Positions 49,676 through 62,095 of a DNA stretch of 64,000 bases are shown here, piece by piece. The stretch covers positions 20,108,467 to 20,172,466 of the forward strand of contig NC_089275.1 in NCBI RefSeq assembly GCF_963678975.1, written 5' to 3'. A model generated the notes under the pieces. That model did no database searches, was not told the DNA's origin, and saw only the letters and a list, made by a program, of their open reading frames with translations. This DNA comes from Dysidea avara (lineage: Eukaryota > Porifera > Demospongiae > Dictyoceratida > Dysideidae). Positions within the stretch are counted from its first letter, which is position 1. Each line of letters begins with the position of its first letter. The position numbers and the translations under genes were made by a program.

Positions 49676-49862
49676 GGGACCACTAAAAAGGCCATGAAAC
49701 AAGAAGGGATTGCTGAGATGGTAATGTATACCACAAATCTCTATTTGGACTCTCTGTCATTAGTTACATGGTCCATTCATTTGTGGTGAGTCAAAATAGA
49801 GATTTGCGGTTTGCATTGTCACCCCAGCGATCCCTTCTTGTTATGGCTTTTTCAGTGATCTC
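49676..49862. mobile_element. Inverted-repeat MITE
   Basis: The left arm (aaggccatgaaacaagaagg, gattgctgagatggtaatgt, acaaatctctatttggactc) is mirrored on the right (gagtcaaaatagagatttgc, cattgtcaccccagcgatcc, cttcttgttatggctttttc). The aaatctctatttggactc core recurs at 59735-59970. It lies just after the XDH stop. Confidence 0.75.
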
Positions 49863-52193
49863 AATTCCCCTTTTGAAATTTTATTGTTATAATAAAGATT
49901 GTTGTAGACAGAACAAATTTGCTTCCACATTGCAGTTAATGTTTTAGTACATGATGGAATTGCAATGTGCAGATTGCATTATTAGAGTATTTACCTGACT
50001 GCTCTATTAGAGTATTTGATGAATAATAATCACACAGCACAAAACAAAAAAGTCTCAGCAAAGATTATTACTTATTAGTGGACCTATGCAAAGGACCACC
50101 AGAGGACTGTTTTGAGTTGAAGGATGCTTTACAAGGTGGTTGCATGCATTAATATTTTTTGATGAAGGGTGACTACTTCACAGAATCAGTGGTGAAGAAT
50201 AACCTAGCTTTTTCACACACAAGCACTTGCCTGCCTCACATTCTATATACTATGGTAGAGTAGCTATTTTTTCAGGCACACATCACTCACAGTATCAGAT
50301 ATGACAGATGCAAGTTGTGTATTGTTCTATATAAGTATTATATAAGAGGCTGTATTTATGGAAACCATCAAAGTGTGGTCAACATGAGGCCATGTTGTTT
50401 ACACAATACATGTGGTTATAGACACTATGACATCCACAAAAATAGTTTAACACTCTAATTAGTGGGGTTAATAGTGACTCCACCCAACCTTAGGCCTCAT
50501 GTGGAAAGGATATGGTTTATAAAAATTAAATTCACTACAAAGGATAAGCTGGTATCAATGCAGCTGAAAAAGTCCATGATTTTAAAGTAGTGTTAAACCA
50601 CCTTATAATATTAATAATATTATGTGTAACACTTAATAATTTTATTTATGAATTTCACACTACTCTAATAGAATACACACTACTTTAATAAAATAATCAT
50701 ATCATGTAAAACTGAGCAAAAATGGACTCGACACTGTCAGAATGGCTACAATAACTGACATACTATACTTCAAGGATGGCCAGACCACAATCAGGACACA
50801 CTGATCGCCATCATTGTTTACTGGCCATACCAAGATAAACTGACAGTATGATGACACCATTCACAAAGCTGTTGACTATAATTATGCTACAACAGGCACT
50901 GCTTGAAGGTTCTTAGTTTACTAATTTGTTAAGCTGCTTTACTGTAGTTGTACCCAGTTATACTGATAGTAAAATGTCAGTAACTTTAAGTTTATGGAAC
51001 ATAATTGTTTTACTAAGTTTTAAACTCTCAGTAAACATCAGTGAATGCAGGTTTACTGAAAAGCTACTAAATTCCAAACAATTAACTGTTCCATATACTG
51101 GGGATATACCACTCTAGTAAACTAAGAAACTTCAAGCAGTGAGGTACACACCAGTCACCAAGGATTGTACCAGAAGGTTGTGTTTGCTGAGCCAAAGATA
51201 TGATATTCTGGCCTGGTACGGCAAAAGAGATACAACACCTGGATATATAGTCAGTGCTATACATGTAAATAGCAAAAGGAACCAGAGATACCATCAGAAG
51301 TGCCATCTAGGCTGTGGGTAGTTGTAGTATATAGTGGCACAAGACTTGTCCAACTTTGCCAGTAAATCCTAATCATGATGGACTACTACAGTGATTTCTG
51401 GGAAATTGATGCTGTAACAGACACATCCAGTGAAATAATTGCAACTTACACAAAAGCACATTTTGCACAATATGGTATCCCTGAAAAAGCAATCGCTGAC
51501 AACATTCCCCAGTTCCAGTCACAAACCAACAGGGGAGGCTCCAGGCTTTTGGAAAGGGGACAAAATGACTCATACAGGGAAGGCATACCCACACCAGTAT
51601 ATGAGAAACATGCCAACCTAGGGGGAGGGGGGTCTGGAGGCATGCCCCCCTACCCCTTTAGGAAATTTTTGAAAACTGGAACCTGTATTAGAGATAACTG
51701 CTCTATTAGGGTATCTCAGACTTGAAATTTATGGTAGCTCCTGACTAACAAAGTTGGTTTCTCCTGTGTGTTCTATTATAGAGTAGCTAAGTGCCTTCTC
51801 TTTGTAACTCCAATTCTTTGTGATGTGATGAAGTGTGTGCCTGTGTATTAAGTTAATTTTGCTCAAACCTTTGCTTGCAGTATAATAACTATAACTGCTG
51901 TAAATACTGTTGATCACAATTTCAGTTTACAGTGTCTGCATGATGGGATAGCACCACATAAGTTGCACATGTCTTAGTAATTATTGGTTAGCTTACATGC
52001 GATTCTGCTGTTTAGTTAACTCTATATTTTCACATTATTAGGCTGGTTAATGTGAAAATGTGAAATAGTCCTACACGTAGGGCAGGTACCAATTATGCTA
52101 GTAATTGAATAAATGAACCTTGACGCACGCCACACCCTTCCCGTAAATTACCGCAGATCAGCTAGTATCAAAAGGTCAGACACGTCAGTCAAC
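49863..52193. other. Intergenic stretch between XDH remnant and sulfotransferase-like gene
   Basis: No host gene recognised. It has tandem 19-mer copies near 49974-50015, a hairpin pairing about 50881-50932 with about 51107-51150 (cactgcttgaaggttctta / aagaaacttcaagcagtg), and a gypsy integrase scrap. Confidence 0.55.
51130..51530 (+). mobile_element. Ty3/gypsy-type integrase fragment
   Basis: The frame from 51375 reads MMDYYSDFWEIDAVTD, then AHFAQYGIPEKAIADNIPQF. This matches the gypsy integrase core around its second catalytic Asp (usual DNGPQF; here DNIPQF) and the FarhGiP segment. It is cut off at about 51530 by ccaacaggggaggctccagg, the end of another repeat (gcatgcccccc palindrome at about 51640). 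No complete element. Confidence 0.8.
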
Positions 52194-53026
52194 ATGAATG
52201 GCAGCCTTCAGAAACGAATTATACTGTGGACAGCACCGAGAAGCCTCTCCACTCCGTTTTATTGCTCCATTGCAACTTTAAATAAGACGAAGCATTTGCT
52301 AGAACTCTTCACCGGTGCTCACCATTTTGGTCCGCTGAGTCAAAATAAAGGAGATGGGAAATACCACCCGGATTGTATGCAGAAGGAGTAACTGAGGTCA
52401 AAGATGTCACTTATGAAATGATGAAAAAGATACTTGCAGCTGACCATCCTGGTGCGGATTTGGTGTTTAGTAAAGAATTTGCATTCTGCCTACCAGAATC
52501 AATGTGGGAAGGCATGATCAGTGGGAAATTCGCTGACTTCTATCACACCTTCTTGATACGAGAACCGGAGAGGGTGCTTTATTCTAACTACAAGGCACCA
52601 AAGTCGCAACCTGGTGTAGAGCCACCAGGTGGAGGGCTGTATGAACTGTATGAGTTTTATCAATTTGTAAAGGAGAGAAAAGGAGTCACTCCTATTGTTG
52701 TTGATGCAGCCGATCTGCAGGCTCATCCTGATGAGACAATGAAAAGCTATTGTGAGGCCATAGGCATTACATTTGATCCAAACATGACATCTTGGGAAAA
52801 GGACTTTACCAGTCCATTTACTTACCCATCTAAATGGGGAGAAAGATGGTTTGCAGATCTTAAACAATCAACTGGATTTATTAAAATCAAACCAGATGAG
52901 CGAAAACCAGTGCCATTACATGAATTACCAAATGATTTAGTACAGTGTATCAAGGAATGTCGTGTGCAGTACTCAGAGATGCAGAAAGATTGCATTAAGC
53001 CATCACCTTTATCAAAAACTGCTTAA
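52194..53026 (+). pseudogene. Sulfotransferase-like P-loop protein, single exon with -1 frameshift
   Basis: Resembles the sulfotransferase-like family common in marine invertebrates and plants (sometimes annotated as branched-chain aminotransferase-like). The ATG at 52194 starts MNGSLQKRIILWTAPRSLST, whose WTAPRSLST is the family's PAPS-binding P-loop-like motif. That frame stops at 52389-52391. The rest of the domain continues in another frame from about 52370 (GLYAEGVTEVKDVTYEMM; FADFYHTFLIREPERV; VTPIVVDAADLQAHPDETM) to a stop at 53024-53026. Restoring the reading needs one extra base near 52368, so either the locus is a recent pseudogene or the assembly has lost a base. No intron GT-AG pair explains the shift. 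About 275 codons in total, near the family's length. Upstream in-frame ATG at 52113 is less likely. Confidence 0.8.
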
Positions 53027-53215
53027 ACTTGTGTAGCTAAGCGTACATAAAATTAATGCACACATTTATTTTTATTGTGCTCAGCTATTGTTGTAAGTTA
53101 ATATGTAATGATTAAGTAATATTATGGACCTTATACCTTCTGTACCTGTTATAGTAAATTGATAAACAAACATGTGCCAGTAAAAATTTTGTTTTGTTCT
53201 GAGTTGCAATGGAAC

Positions 53216-53221
53216 AATAAA
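53216..53221 (+). terminator. AATAAA polyadenylation signal after the sulfotransferase-like gene
   Basis: Canonical hexamer about 190 bp after the stop codon; position is the only support. Confidence 0.4.
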
Positions 53222-53339
53222 AGATAACAGTTTTCTCAGCAGTATAACCCTTTTTAAACTGTGGTATCCATGCAGCAAAGTATTATTTTCTAAACTTTAC
53301 CTGTTTAGACCACATAGCTAGCTACTTATTAGTTTTATA

Positions 53340-55115
53340 TCCTCCAATACTTTCGATATCTACTTCAGTAGTTATATCTCACAACAAGAACACAGGAAAA
53401 ATGTATTCCTATGGCACAAAGCTAACCTTGACTCAATAAGACACCACATAACTGAGTTTGCCAATACATTTTTAGAAGTTTATCATCATAGCGATCCAAT
53501 CGATGTATTATGGAATGACTATAAAGCACTATGTAAGGCAATATGATACCACAAACGAAATCTGTCAAACAGCAACTACCTTGGATTACTAGAAATATTA
53601 AGAGACTGTCAAGAAAAAAGAAAAGAAACATAACTTAGCCCGTAGAACAAACAAACTTAAGGTGATCATTGGAGAGCCTATTACAACCTAAAGAAAGAAG
53701 TCCAAAGATTATGCCGTGCCTCACACAACAACTATGTTTCATCCCTCTTAGATTCTCATAATAAATGAACAAAGAAATTTTGGCAAAAGTATACGTAAAG
53801 ATCAGGTTAATGGAGAATCCTATTCTGACAGCTGCTCCAAAGCCAACATTCTCAATGATTACTTTTCTTCTGTTTTTACTGAAGATGACCAATCTCCTCT
53901 TCCTGACATAAGCAACGGGCCAGTTCCTAACATATCACAAATATCAGTTGAAGTAGATGGAGTGTGCAACCTTTCAGTCAACTTAGACCCTTACAAACCA
54001 GCAGGTCCTGACAACATATTAACACGATTGCTTAAAGAAACTGCACAGCAAATGGCACCACTACTTACATTTATCTTCCAAGCATCACTTGACCAGGGAA
54101 AATTTCCTTCTGGCTGGAAATCAGCTAATGTCACACCTATACACAAAAAGGAAAAAGAACAGACCCTTCAAACTACCGACCAATTTCCCTGACTAGTGTC
54201 TGCTGCAAGATTCTTGAACACATAGTATACTTGTCAGTATTCTCACATCTAGAAAACCACCAAATATTAATTGATAACCAACATGGGTTTCATACATGAC
54301 GATCATGTGAAACACAACTTATTAGTGCCATCTCTGACTTCCAGCAATGCCTCAACAATAAACAACACATTGAGTCGATGACGCTATCTTTTTCGATTTT
54401 GCTAAAGTGTTCGACAATACTAAGCTCTGTCATAAACTATCTTATTATGGAATCAATGGTCAACTTTTATCATGGATCAAGAACTACCTATCTGATTGAT
54501 CTCAATCTGTAGTACTTGATGGAATATCTAGTAGACCTACTTAAGTTATTTCAGGTGTCCCGCAAGGGACTGTACTAGCCCCACTACTATTTTTATTCTA
54601 CATTAATGACATAACTACTTCTGTTAATAATACAATCAGACTGTATGCGGACAATTTTAAATATACAGAGTTATTGACTCTGAAAATGACTGTCACATGC
54701 TACAAAATGACCTTAATAACTGGAACACTGGGCAGACTTATGGTAAATGAAATTTAATCCCAATAAATGTATACACTTAGCCATAACTAACAAGAAAACT
54801 TTCCTTAAATATAACTACAGTATCTATAGCCAACAGTTAAGACATGTTACTTCAGCCAAATACCTAGGGATCATTATTGACAGCCATCTCACTTCACATT
54901 AACGAATTAGCTCCAAAGCCAACTCAGCCAAAGCATTCCTAAAACGGAATATATACCAGTGCTCCACAACAATCAAGTCAAACTGTTATAAATTTTTTAT
55001 TAGACCATTCTTGAATATGCGGCACCAGTTTGGTGTCCTTTCAACAAGCTCAGATCTATCAAATAGAGAGGATACAGTGTAATATGGCATGATTTTGTGA
55101 TGAATGACTACTCCT
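53340..55115 (+). mobile_element. Degenerate non-LTR retrotransposon, ORF2 reverse transcriptase
   Basis: Broken plus-strand frames give, in order, the linker before RT, then YKPAGPDNILTRLLKETAQQ and FPSGWKSANVTPIHKKEKE (53962-54192), DNQHGFHT near 54280, GVPQGTVLAPLLF near 54553, the YADN motif (usual YADD) near 54643, and AKYLGIIIDSHLTSH plus FIRPFLEYAAPVW toward the 3' end. At least six stops or frameshifts. It is oriented as in CR1/Jockey-like LINEs; the endonuclease was not clearly seen. Confidence 0.9.
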
Positions 55116-55489
55116 GATACAGTAGTGTTACAAGTATATGTTAAACCATATATCCTGGCCCACATTAGCAAACATGCGAACTTAACTAAAGCTATTATTG
55201 TTGAAGTCAGTAGTTTATTTATACTGGCTAATGCTGCTCAGTAAAGCAATCAGTTGTTCTTTTTGGCACGTGATGGGGATTGTGCTATTTGGAACATTTA
55301 ATTTTGTCTTTTTCTTTAATTTGTTTGTGCGTGTGTGTTGTACTATAACTTTAATAGTTCCTTACCATGCGCATAATTTATACTGTGCTTTTTGTACATC
55401 AGTATAGTTGCGTGTCCAAGATATAATTATGTAATTGCAATTGTATGTGTTTTTGGCATCTAAATGATGGTTTACTGTCTCTCTACAAA

Positions 55490-55850
<361 letters not shown>

Positions 55851-56728
55851 CTGTTGATTTTATTTTCATTTGAAGTTGATCCACTGAAAAAATTGTTTTG
55901 AAAAGTTCTGTCCATGATACAAGTTTGGTGTTATGTATGAGGTCTTCTTCAGCTTAGCTTTGTCTCCGTATTGTCACAGTGACTTCTTATGAGTCGTTTT
56001 GGCCACGGAATAAATTTTTTCCCATGTATAAATAAATAAGGGATACACACACACACACACATAACAACAACAGCAACAACGTCAAACATCTTCCTCCACA
56101 GCTAGATGGAGGGCCTAATTGCATTATATCTCAAAAGGCATATAATAGTTGCTGAATCAAATTCCCGAAAGCCTTCTTTGTTGACAGTCCATTTCTTGCA
56201 ATATTTCTTGCAGCAATATTCTTAATCGCTTGACTACAATTTGTTTATTTAGATTTGTAAGTAGTATATCTAGGTATAGTATTGTGTGATCTGTGTAACG
56301 AGCAGGCATATACCTTTTCTTACCTGTGTGATTACTAAGCCTAATTCAATGACATACACAATGATTGTGATGTGAATACGTTATAGTAAAGTCAGTGTCA
56401 CATTATTGTACATGTGTGATTACAAATAAAAGCACGGAGTGCTGATTGGAGGAGTCAAATAATTAGGTCCCATGATAGACTGTCTTTGTGCCTAATTTGG
56501 ATAGAATGGATTAAATATTCAAATTATTGAGATTGAATGACTGAAATACTAGAGACAATATCCTGAATTGCTCAATATTGATGGAGGACCGGCAGGTGAT
56601 TTTGAGTAGTCCATATTATGGAGAAACAGTTTGTAGTACAGGCCATATTGCAAGGTTCACCCAAAAAAGCCCTTTCTTCTGTCAGACTTTGAGACTATAC
56701 AATTTGGTTGGTCAGACTTTGTGTGTGC

Positions 56729-56768
<40 letters not shown>
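56729..56768. repeat. (GT)n microsatellite
   Basis: About 20 gt units. The surrounding 56000-57500 stretch has no recognisable gene; open frames there lack family features. Confidence 0.95.
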
Positions 56769-56771
<3 letters not shown>

Positions 56772-57581
56772 GCAAACTCTATACTGTACTACACATGCAC
56801 CTTCAGCTGCTCTTTTCTATCGATTTGGCACAATGAACTACGTAGCCTAACAGGTGAACTTCAAATAGGTGTGCACTGATGTTGACATTGAGCCTGTTCT
56901 GGATAGTAAGCCTCTTCAGTTTGCTACTGCTAATCGGGAGGATGCATATGGTACACATCTCAAAGTGGTAGCATGGTGGGGTCATACAGACAGCATGCAT
57001 TTTTTGACATTAAGGTGTTCAACCCCCATGTTCGTGTTCTCTTTTGTCCCGGTGCTATGTATCTAATGAGCAAGAAAAGATCGAGTCATGCATGTTATGA
57101 CTAGAGGGTGAGGAAGGTTGAGAAGGTACAAGCACAAGCACCTGAGAAGGCCATGTTTCTCTCCTCTGGTTTTTTGGCATGGGGCTATCTGCTACCACAG
57201 CGGTGTACAAGAAGCTGGCTTCCATGTTGGGCTGACAAACGGGATATGAATTATAGCCACACTGTCTGTTTTGGTTGAGATGTAGACTTTGCTTCTCTCT
57301 ATTTAAGGTCATCATGTGGGGACATAGCTACATAGCTTTTCAGTGCATCGTTCTTAATGCTGATGCCCTAGAATAATTTTGTTTTCAGTAGTTGGTGTCA
57401 TCCAGCTGTCCAACTTGACAGCTGAGTAGTCGGTGGCATTCCATCTAGCCCAGGAAAAAAATTGTACGTGGGTCATGTGATATACAGCCAGCTTCTGCTG
57501 TTACGTAATTTTGTGGTTGAACAAGTTTGGACACACCTGTAACGCACCACTCTACAGGAACACACATAATCTGATAAAGGA

Positions 57582-57635
57582 ATGACAACTCTACCGCCGC
57601 CAGACAACACACTCCTATACCGTTCAATTCCAAAG
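57582..57635 (+). CDS. First exon of a second adenosine deaminase-like gene (partial)
   Basis: ATG at 57582 encodes MTTLPPPDNTLLYRSIPK and is followed by a donor gttagt. ADA exon 1 at 23787 encodes MTTLPLDTALLYRSIPK with its donor at the same point after CCAAAG. The match covers the coding exon and splice site, with several base changes and one extra codon, so it is a diverged paralogous exon. No downstream ADA exon (such as ELHVHLEG) was recognised up to 64000; as intron 1 of the first gene is 7.7 kb, the rest may lie outside the window. Otherwise it is an isolated duplicated exon. Confidence 0.7.
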
Positions 57636-57989
57636 GTTAGTCCATAGATAATATACCTCGAATGCAGGGGTATCGAAACAGAGGTTTACACGCTTAGCTA
57701 TAATCTCTTATCGATAAGCGCCACCGCTGAGAATAGGTTTGTGAGGACAAAATCTCGAGAGTATAGAGTTGGTAGGTAGGTCAAATATTTAATATTAAAC
57801 TGAAAGCTCCGTCAGAAGCACATTTAGCTACCGTACGCAAAGAAATTTTGACACAAGAAAAATTTGACGAATTCACACTTCAGCAGATTTGAAATTGCCG
57901 CGGTATACAAAACCTGTACTTTTAGGCTCCCGGCCTTCTGCTGGAATTAAGATTTTGTCGACCAGTCTTGACGAACTCAGTTATTATTA

Positions 57990-59170
57990 TATTTATTACT
58001 GTGCAGCAATCAAAAGATTATAACGCACAGGTGTGATCATAAAAGTTACTTACAGGTTTTTGCAATTGAATTCATCGCCTTTGCGATTGAATTCGTCCCG
58101 TTTGCAATTGAATTCGTCGGTTTTGCAATTGAATTCGTCCCGTTTGCAATTGAATCCGTCGGTTTTGCAGTTGAATTAGTCGGTTTTGCAATAGAATTCG
58201 TCGCGTTTGCATTACAATTCGTCATAAACAAAACGGTTCCAAGAAACCAACCGTTCATTAAGAGATGAATTATTTATGCCGTGGAGAGTTACACTTGAGA
58301 CACTAGAAGGTAATTGAAGCTGGTAGTACGCGAAGTTGATAGCTGTCTGACAAGCTAATTAACTTGCTCGCGAGTGACCACACCCATCGCGAATGGCGTA
58401 GTAGAGTTTGGAATGTTGCTAGATAGGGGTCTTATTATAGAGGTGGTCTTATTATATAGGTGGTCTTTGTTAAGAGGTAGCTGTTTATATGAAGTTTTGA
58501 CCAATTTTAGTTTTTCAGTTTCAGTTTTTCCGTTTCAGTTTTCAGTTTCAGTTTTCAATTTCCACTGTTTCCAATGTCCCCTGGATAGGCTGTAGGGGAA
58601 GAATTATTGCCTTATAAAGAGTTGTTTACTACTGTTGTACTTGAACAAGTTCTTGTAGCAGCTGCTACATCATGTTTTCGTGTTTCCTCCAGCTGCCATT
58701 CTTGTTACGGACGAATTTAACTGCAAAAGCGACGAATTCAATTGCAAAACCGACTAATTCAATTGCAAACGGGATGAATTAAATTGCAAAAGCGACGAAC
58801 TCAATTGCAAACGGGACGAATTCAATTGCAAAACCGACGAATTCAATTACAAACGGGACGAATTCAATTGCAAAAGCGACGAACTCAATTGCAAACGGGA
58901 CGAATTCAATTGCAAAGTCGCCGAATTCAATTGCAAAAACCTGTAAGTTATTACAAAACTCATTAGGGGTAGAGGAATTAATTACATCAGCAGGGAGTTG
59001 GTTCCATAATTTGATGGTTGATGGGAAAAAGGAAAATTTGTATGCATCAATTAGAGTCATTGGTTGGTGATAGTAGCCACTCCTTAAACTTGAAAGTTGG
59101 GTTGGTTCAGGAAGAAACTGGACTGACTTCCTTAGTTTTGTAACAGTCTGTGTAAATTTGTAGTGTAAAG
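57990..59170 (-). mobile_element. LINE ORF2 C-terminus split by the 58051 element
   Basis: The minus strand from about 59060 reads YKFSFFPSTIKLWNQLPADV then INSSTPNEFCNNL, the typical LINE C-terminal segment. After the insertion, bases 58042-58000 continue as FMITPVRYN-like sequence. The plus-strand LINE at 61930 has the uninterrupted equivalent (EFCNDLDTFTITPLHYN). Confidence 0.8.
58051..58944. mobile_element. TIR transposon with inverted 21-bp minisatellite arms, inserted in a LINE
   Basis: The ends tacaggtttttgcaattgaa and ttcaattgcaaaaacctgt are perfect inverted repeats. Each leads into a tandem array of a roughly 21-bp unit (gaattcgtcccgtttgcaat and variants) at about 58056-58215 and, inverted, 58715-58940. 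Flanks AAGTTACT (58043-58050) and AAGTTATT (58945-58952) match at 7 of 8 bases, so the duplication is hAT-sized. The central 500 bp has no transposase but a run of 'ttcagtttcagtttttc' repeats (about 58508-58560). The insertion interrupts a LINE C-terminal coding region. Confidence 0.85.
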
Positions 59171-59734
59171 TAGGTTGAAATAACTTTTAAAGATGCTTAT
59201 AAACATTTGATGAATTTACTGTCAAATTTTTTTGACGTCAAAATTTTCTTGCATGCGTATGGTAGACTATGGCTGAAAAATGAATTTCCGATACCACGTC
59301 CCCTTATATTAATTTTTGTATTTTGTTATGCACCTATCAAAGTTTTGCCCCATCTACCCCCATGTGGGCAAACGAGAGACATAGCTAGGGGATTAAACAA
59401 TTATCTAGGCCCAGGTGCAGGGGGTTTAGACAATGATTGAAACATAGGATTGAGATTGTTCCAATGGAGAAGGAAGGGATTAGACCTACAATTTTACCCC
59501 AGTGTAGGGGAATTAGACTTGGAATTAGGTCAAAATCCCCTCCTATTCCCCCCTCCTTGCCTGCATAGGGCAAAACTGATAGGTGCATTATTATGTACAG
59601 TAGGACCTCCATTATCTGAACACCTGTGTGCCAGTTCAGTCATAAAAGTGTTCAGATGAGTCACTTTTTGGATAAATGAAGCCCATTCATTAATACTACA
59701 ATGAAAATAATTAAAAGCTGGGAATAAAGATCGC

Positions 59735-59970
59735 TGAAAAAAGTAAACAAACAAGAGTCAAACAAGCCAGCATGTTAAACACCCAGAGATCTCTATTTGG
59801 ACTCAATGAATATGGTATAGAAGCAAGGGAAATAAACAGTAGTTTCTCCATAAATTAGGGGCAGATAAGTACTGAGAATGCTTCTATATAAATGTTTATT
59901 TGAGTCCAAATAGAGATCTCTGTGTGTTTAACATGCTGATTCTTGTTTCTTAACTTTTTCCAGTGATCTC
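59735..59970. mobile_element. Inverted-repeat MITE (agagatctctatttggactc family)
   Basis: Left: agcatgttaaacacccagag, then atctctatttggactcaatg. Right: tgagtccaaatagagatctc, then tgtgtgtttaacatgctgat. Its core is shared with 49676-49862. Confidence 0.75.
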
Positions 59971-59984
59971 TATTCTCAGGTTTT

Positions 59985-60120
59985 AAAACCAGGCGTCCAC
60001 TCACAGCTGGCAAAGGCCAGCTGTGGGCGCACCTGGTTTACTGAAGTTGTTTTCGTAAAAATGTGTGCGTACCTATCTACGTATCTATCTATCTATCTAC
60101 CTATCTATGTTTGTCCATGC
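59985..60120. repeat. cagctgg palindrome followed by (TATC)n-like run
   Basis: Ccactcacagctggcaaagg and ggccagctgtgggcgcacct form a short palindrome like the family A start at 35490; a tatctatctatctacc simple repeat follows at about 60075-60110. Confidence 0.6.
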
Positions 60121-60369
60121 GCACCCACGTGAGCAAATCCTTTTAGTGGTGAAAAGCAGTCAACCTATGAAATTAAACACTAAACGAAGTTCGTATTAAA
60201 CTTGAGCATAGACAAGTTTGTACTGAAGCAATTTCTTTTTGCCGGTTTGAAATACGGGTCACAGTGTAGCGACTCTCTACAAACTTCATGAACTACCTTC
60301 CCATTGGGTTCTTCGTGCATCTAACAACTGAAAAACACCGTAGAAGGCTTCTGAGGCAACTAAGAACTT

Positions 60370-62095
60370 CCTTTCTGATTGATCACAACAAGTGGTGTTA
60401 GATAATAAAGAAAGTGACTCATGTAATGTGCTATCTGGTGTACCACAAGGAACTGTTCTGGCTCCATTACTATCTTTGATTTACGTCAATGACCTTCCTT
60501 TACATGTCTCAAGTAAAGTCTGACTCTATGCTGATGATGTCATACTTCACTCAAATATCTACTCTGTGGAGGACTGCCATCAATTACAATGTGATCTTGA
60601 CTCCTTAACACAGTGGGCACACAAGTGACTTATGACCTTTAATCCGATTAAATGTGAATTCCTATGAATAACAAACAAGATAAACATTATACCCATAACA
60701 TAACAATTAATATGAATTTGGTGAATGCTCTATTAGAGTCAGTGAATACAGTCATTATGGATTTTGGTACTATACAGAGCATTTCAAGAATACCTTTAAG
60801 CAGAAATGCTTAACACAGTGCTATATACACCATAAACTTCATTTAATAACAAATCACATTATAGAAGTAAAACGTGTCAGACGTGTCGCCGGTAGTGGTG
60901 TGAATATAGTTTACAATTGTAGGGATTACATTAGCTAGATAAACAGTCATCTAACCACTCAATATGTAGCAAATAAAGTGATTGTAAGTATATAACTGCT
61001 GCTGATATGAGCACAATTATTTTGAGTTACTCCAGTTACCCATTTTTTAGATTTATTTTTATTACAGCAGCACAGCAATCCTTCGAAGAATAATTGTAGG
61101 CTTTGACGTTTAGAGTATTATTAGTGGTATTGTGTGGGCTAATGAATTCATTGCAACTATGAATCTTGTTCAAGATAATAGTGGCAACATAGTCCAGACT
61201 AAATGACACTTATAACCATATGAATGTATTTCATTAGTTAGATAAGCTACTCGTTGATCAATAAAGCTGTCTGCACATAGCTTTCAGTACAACTATTTAT
61301 GACAAGGCCATTTAAAACTCTCTAATAGAGCAGTCTTTCGTTTTCAAGTATTGAATAGTTGGTAATGCCATTCACTTACCAAATTGACAACTCTACAATC
61401 CAAGAGGTTACTCATGCTGAATATCTAGGTGTAGTCATTAATCAACATCCTAACTGGAACGAAAACATAAAACAAGTTGCTAGTAAAGCCACCAGAATTA
61501 ATGCATTCTTACATCGTAATCTTTATCAATGCCCTCCCACAGTTGAATGTAATATTTATAAAGCAATGGTTCGCCCTGTTATGTAACATTAATTGATTAG
61601 AAGCTGTACAGAGATCTGCCGCAAGAATGTGTTATAAAGACTTTTCTAGATTCTCCAGTGTTTCCACAATGTTAACTGATCTCGATCTACCTACCTTGCA
61701 GAGCAGAAGAAAAAAATTAAAATAACAAATGCTGTATAAAATCATTCACCATTTTCACTGATATTCCAGATGATTGCTTAACTCCCGTTCCCTCCTTTCT
61801 ATGAAGTGGCTACTTTATTCAACTAAATACTAGAGTGGACAGTTGTAAATTTTCCTTCTTCCCTTCAGTGATTAAACTATGGAATAGTCTACCCCAGAAC
61901 ATTGTTAACGCTCCCACATACACTGAGTTTTGTAATGATTTGGACACTTTTACAATTACACCTTTGCACTATAATCGCACATGATTCCTGCACAGTACAC
62001 AATATAATAATTATACAACCAAGTAGCTACTAACAATAATATGAAATGCGGTAAAAATTACATCATAAATAATTAAATAAATAAATAAATAATGT
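60370..62095 (+). mobile_element. Degenerate non-LTR retrotransposon with 3' tail
   Basis: Frames show GVPQGTVLAPLLS (60435-60475), LYADDVILHSN (intact YADD, near 60527), AEYLGVVINQHPNW and MVRPVM (61359-61586), then LPTLQSRRKK and the C-terminal VIKLWNSLPQNIVNA and EFCNDLDTFTITPLHYN ending in TGA at about 61981. A 3' UTR and an aaat-rich tail reach about 62093. Multiple stops. A segment at about 60715-61345 is foreign to the LINE. Confidence 0.88.
60715..61345. mobile_element. Possible insertion within the LINE bounded by inverted 19-mer copies
   Basis: LINE coding similarity is lost at about 60715 (after TNKINIIPIT) and resumes at about 61359 (MPFTYQID). The left edge has aatgctctattagagtcagt and the right edge actctctaatagagcagtct, opposite orientations of the dispersed motif. 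The interior has no ORF or other ends. It could instead be the junction of two separate LINE fragments. Confidence 0.45.
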
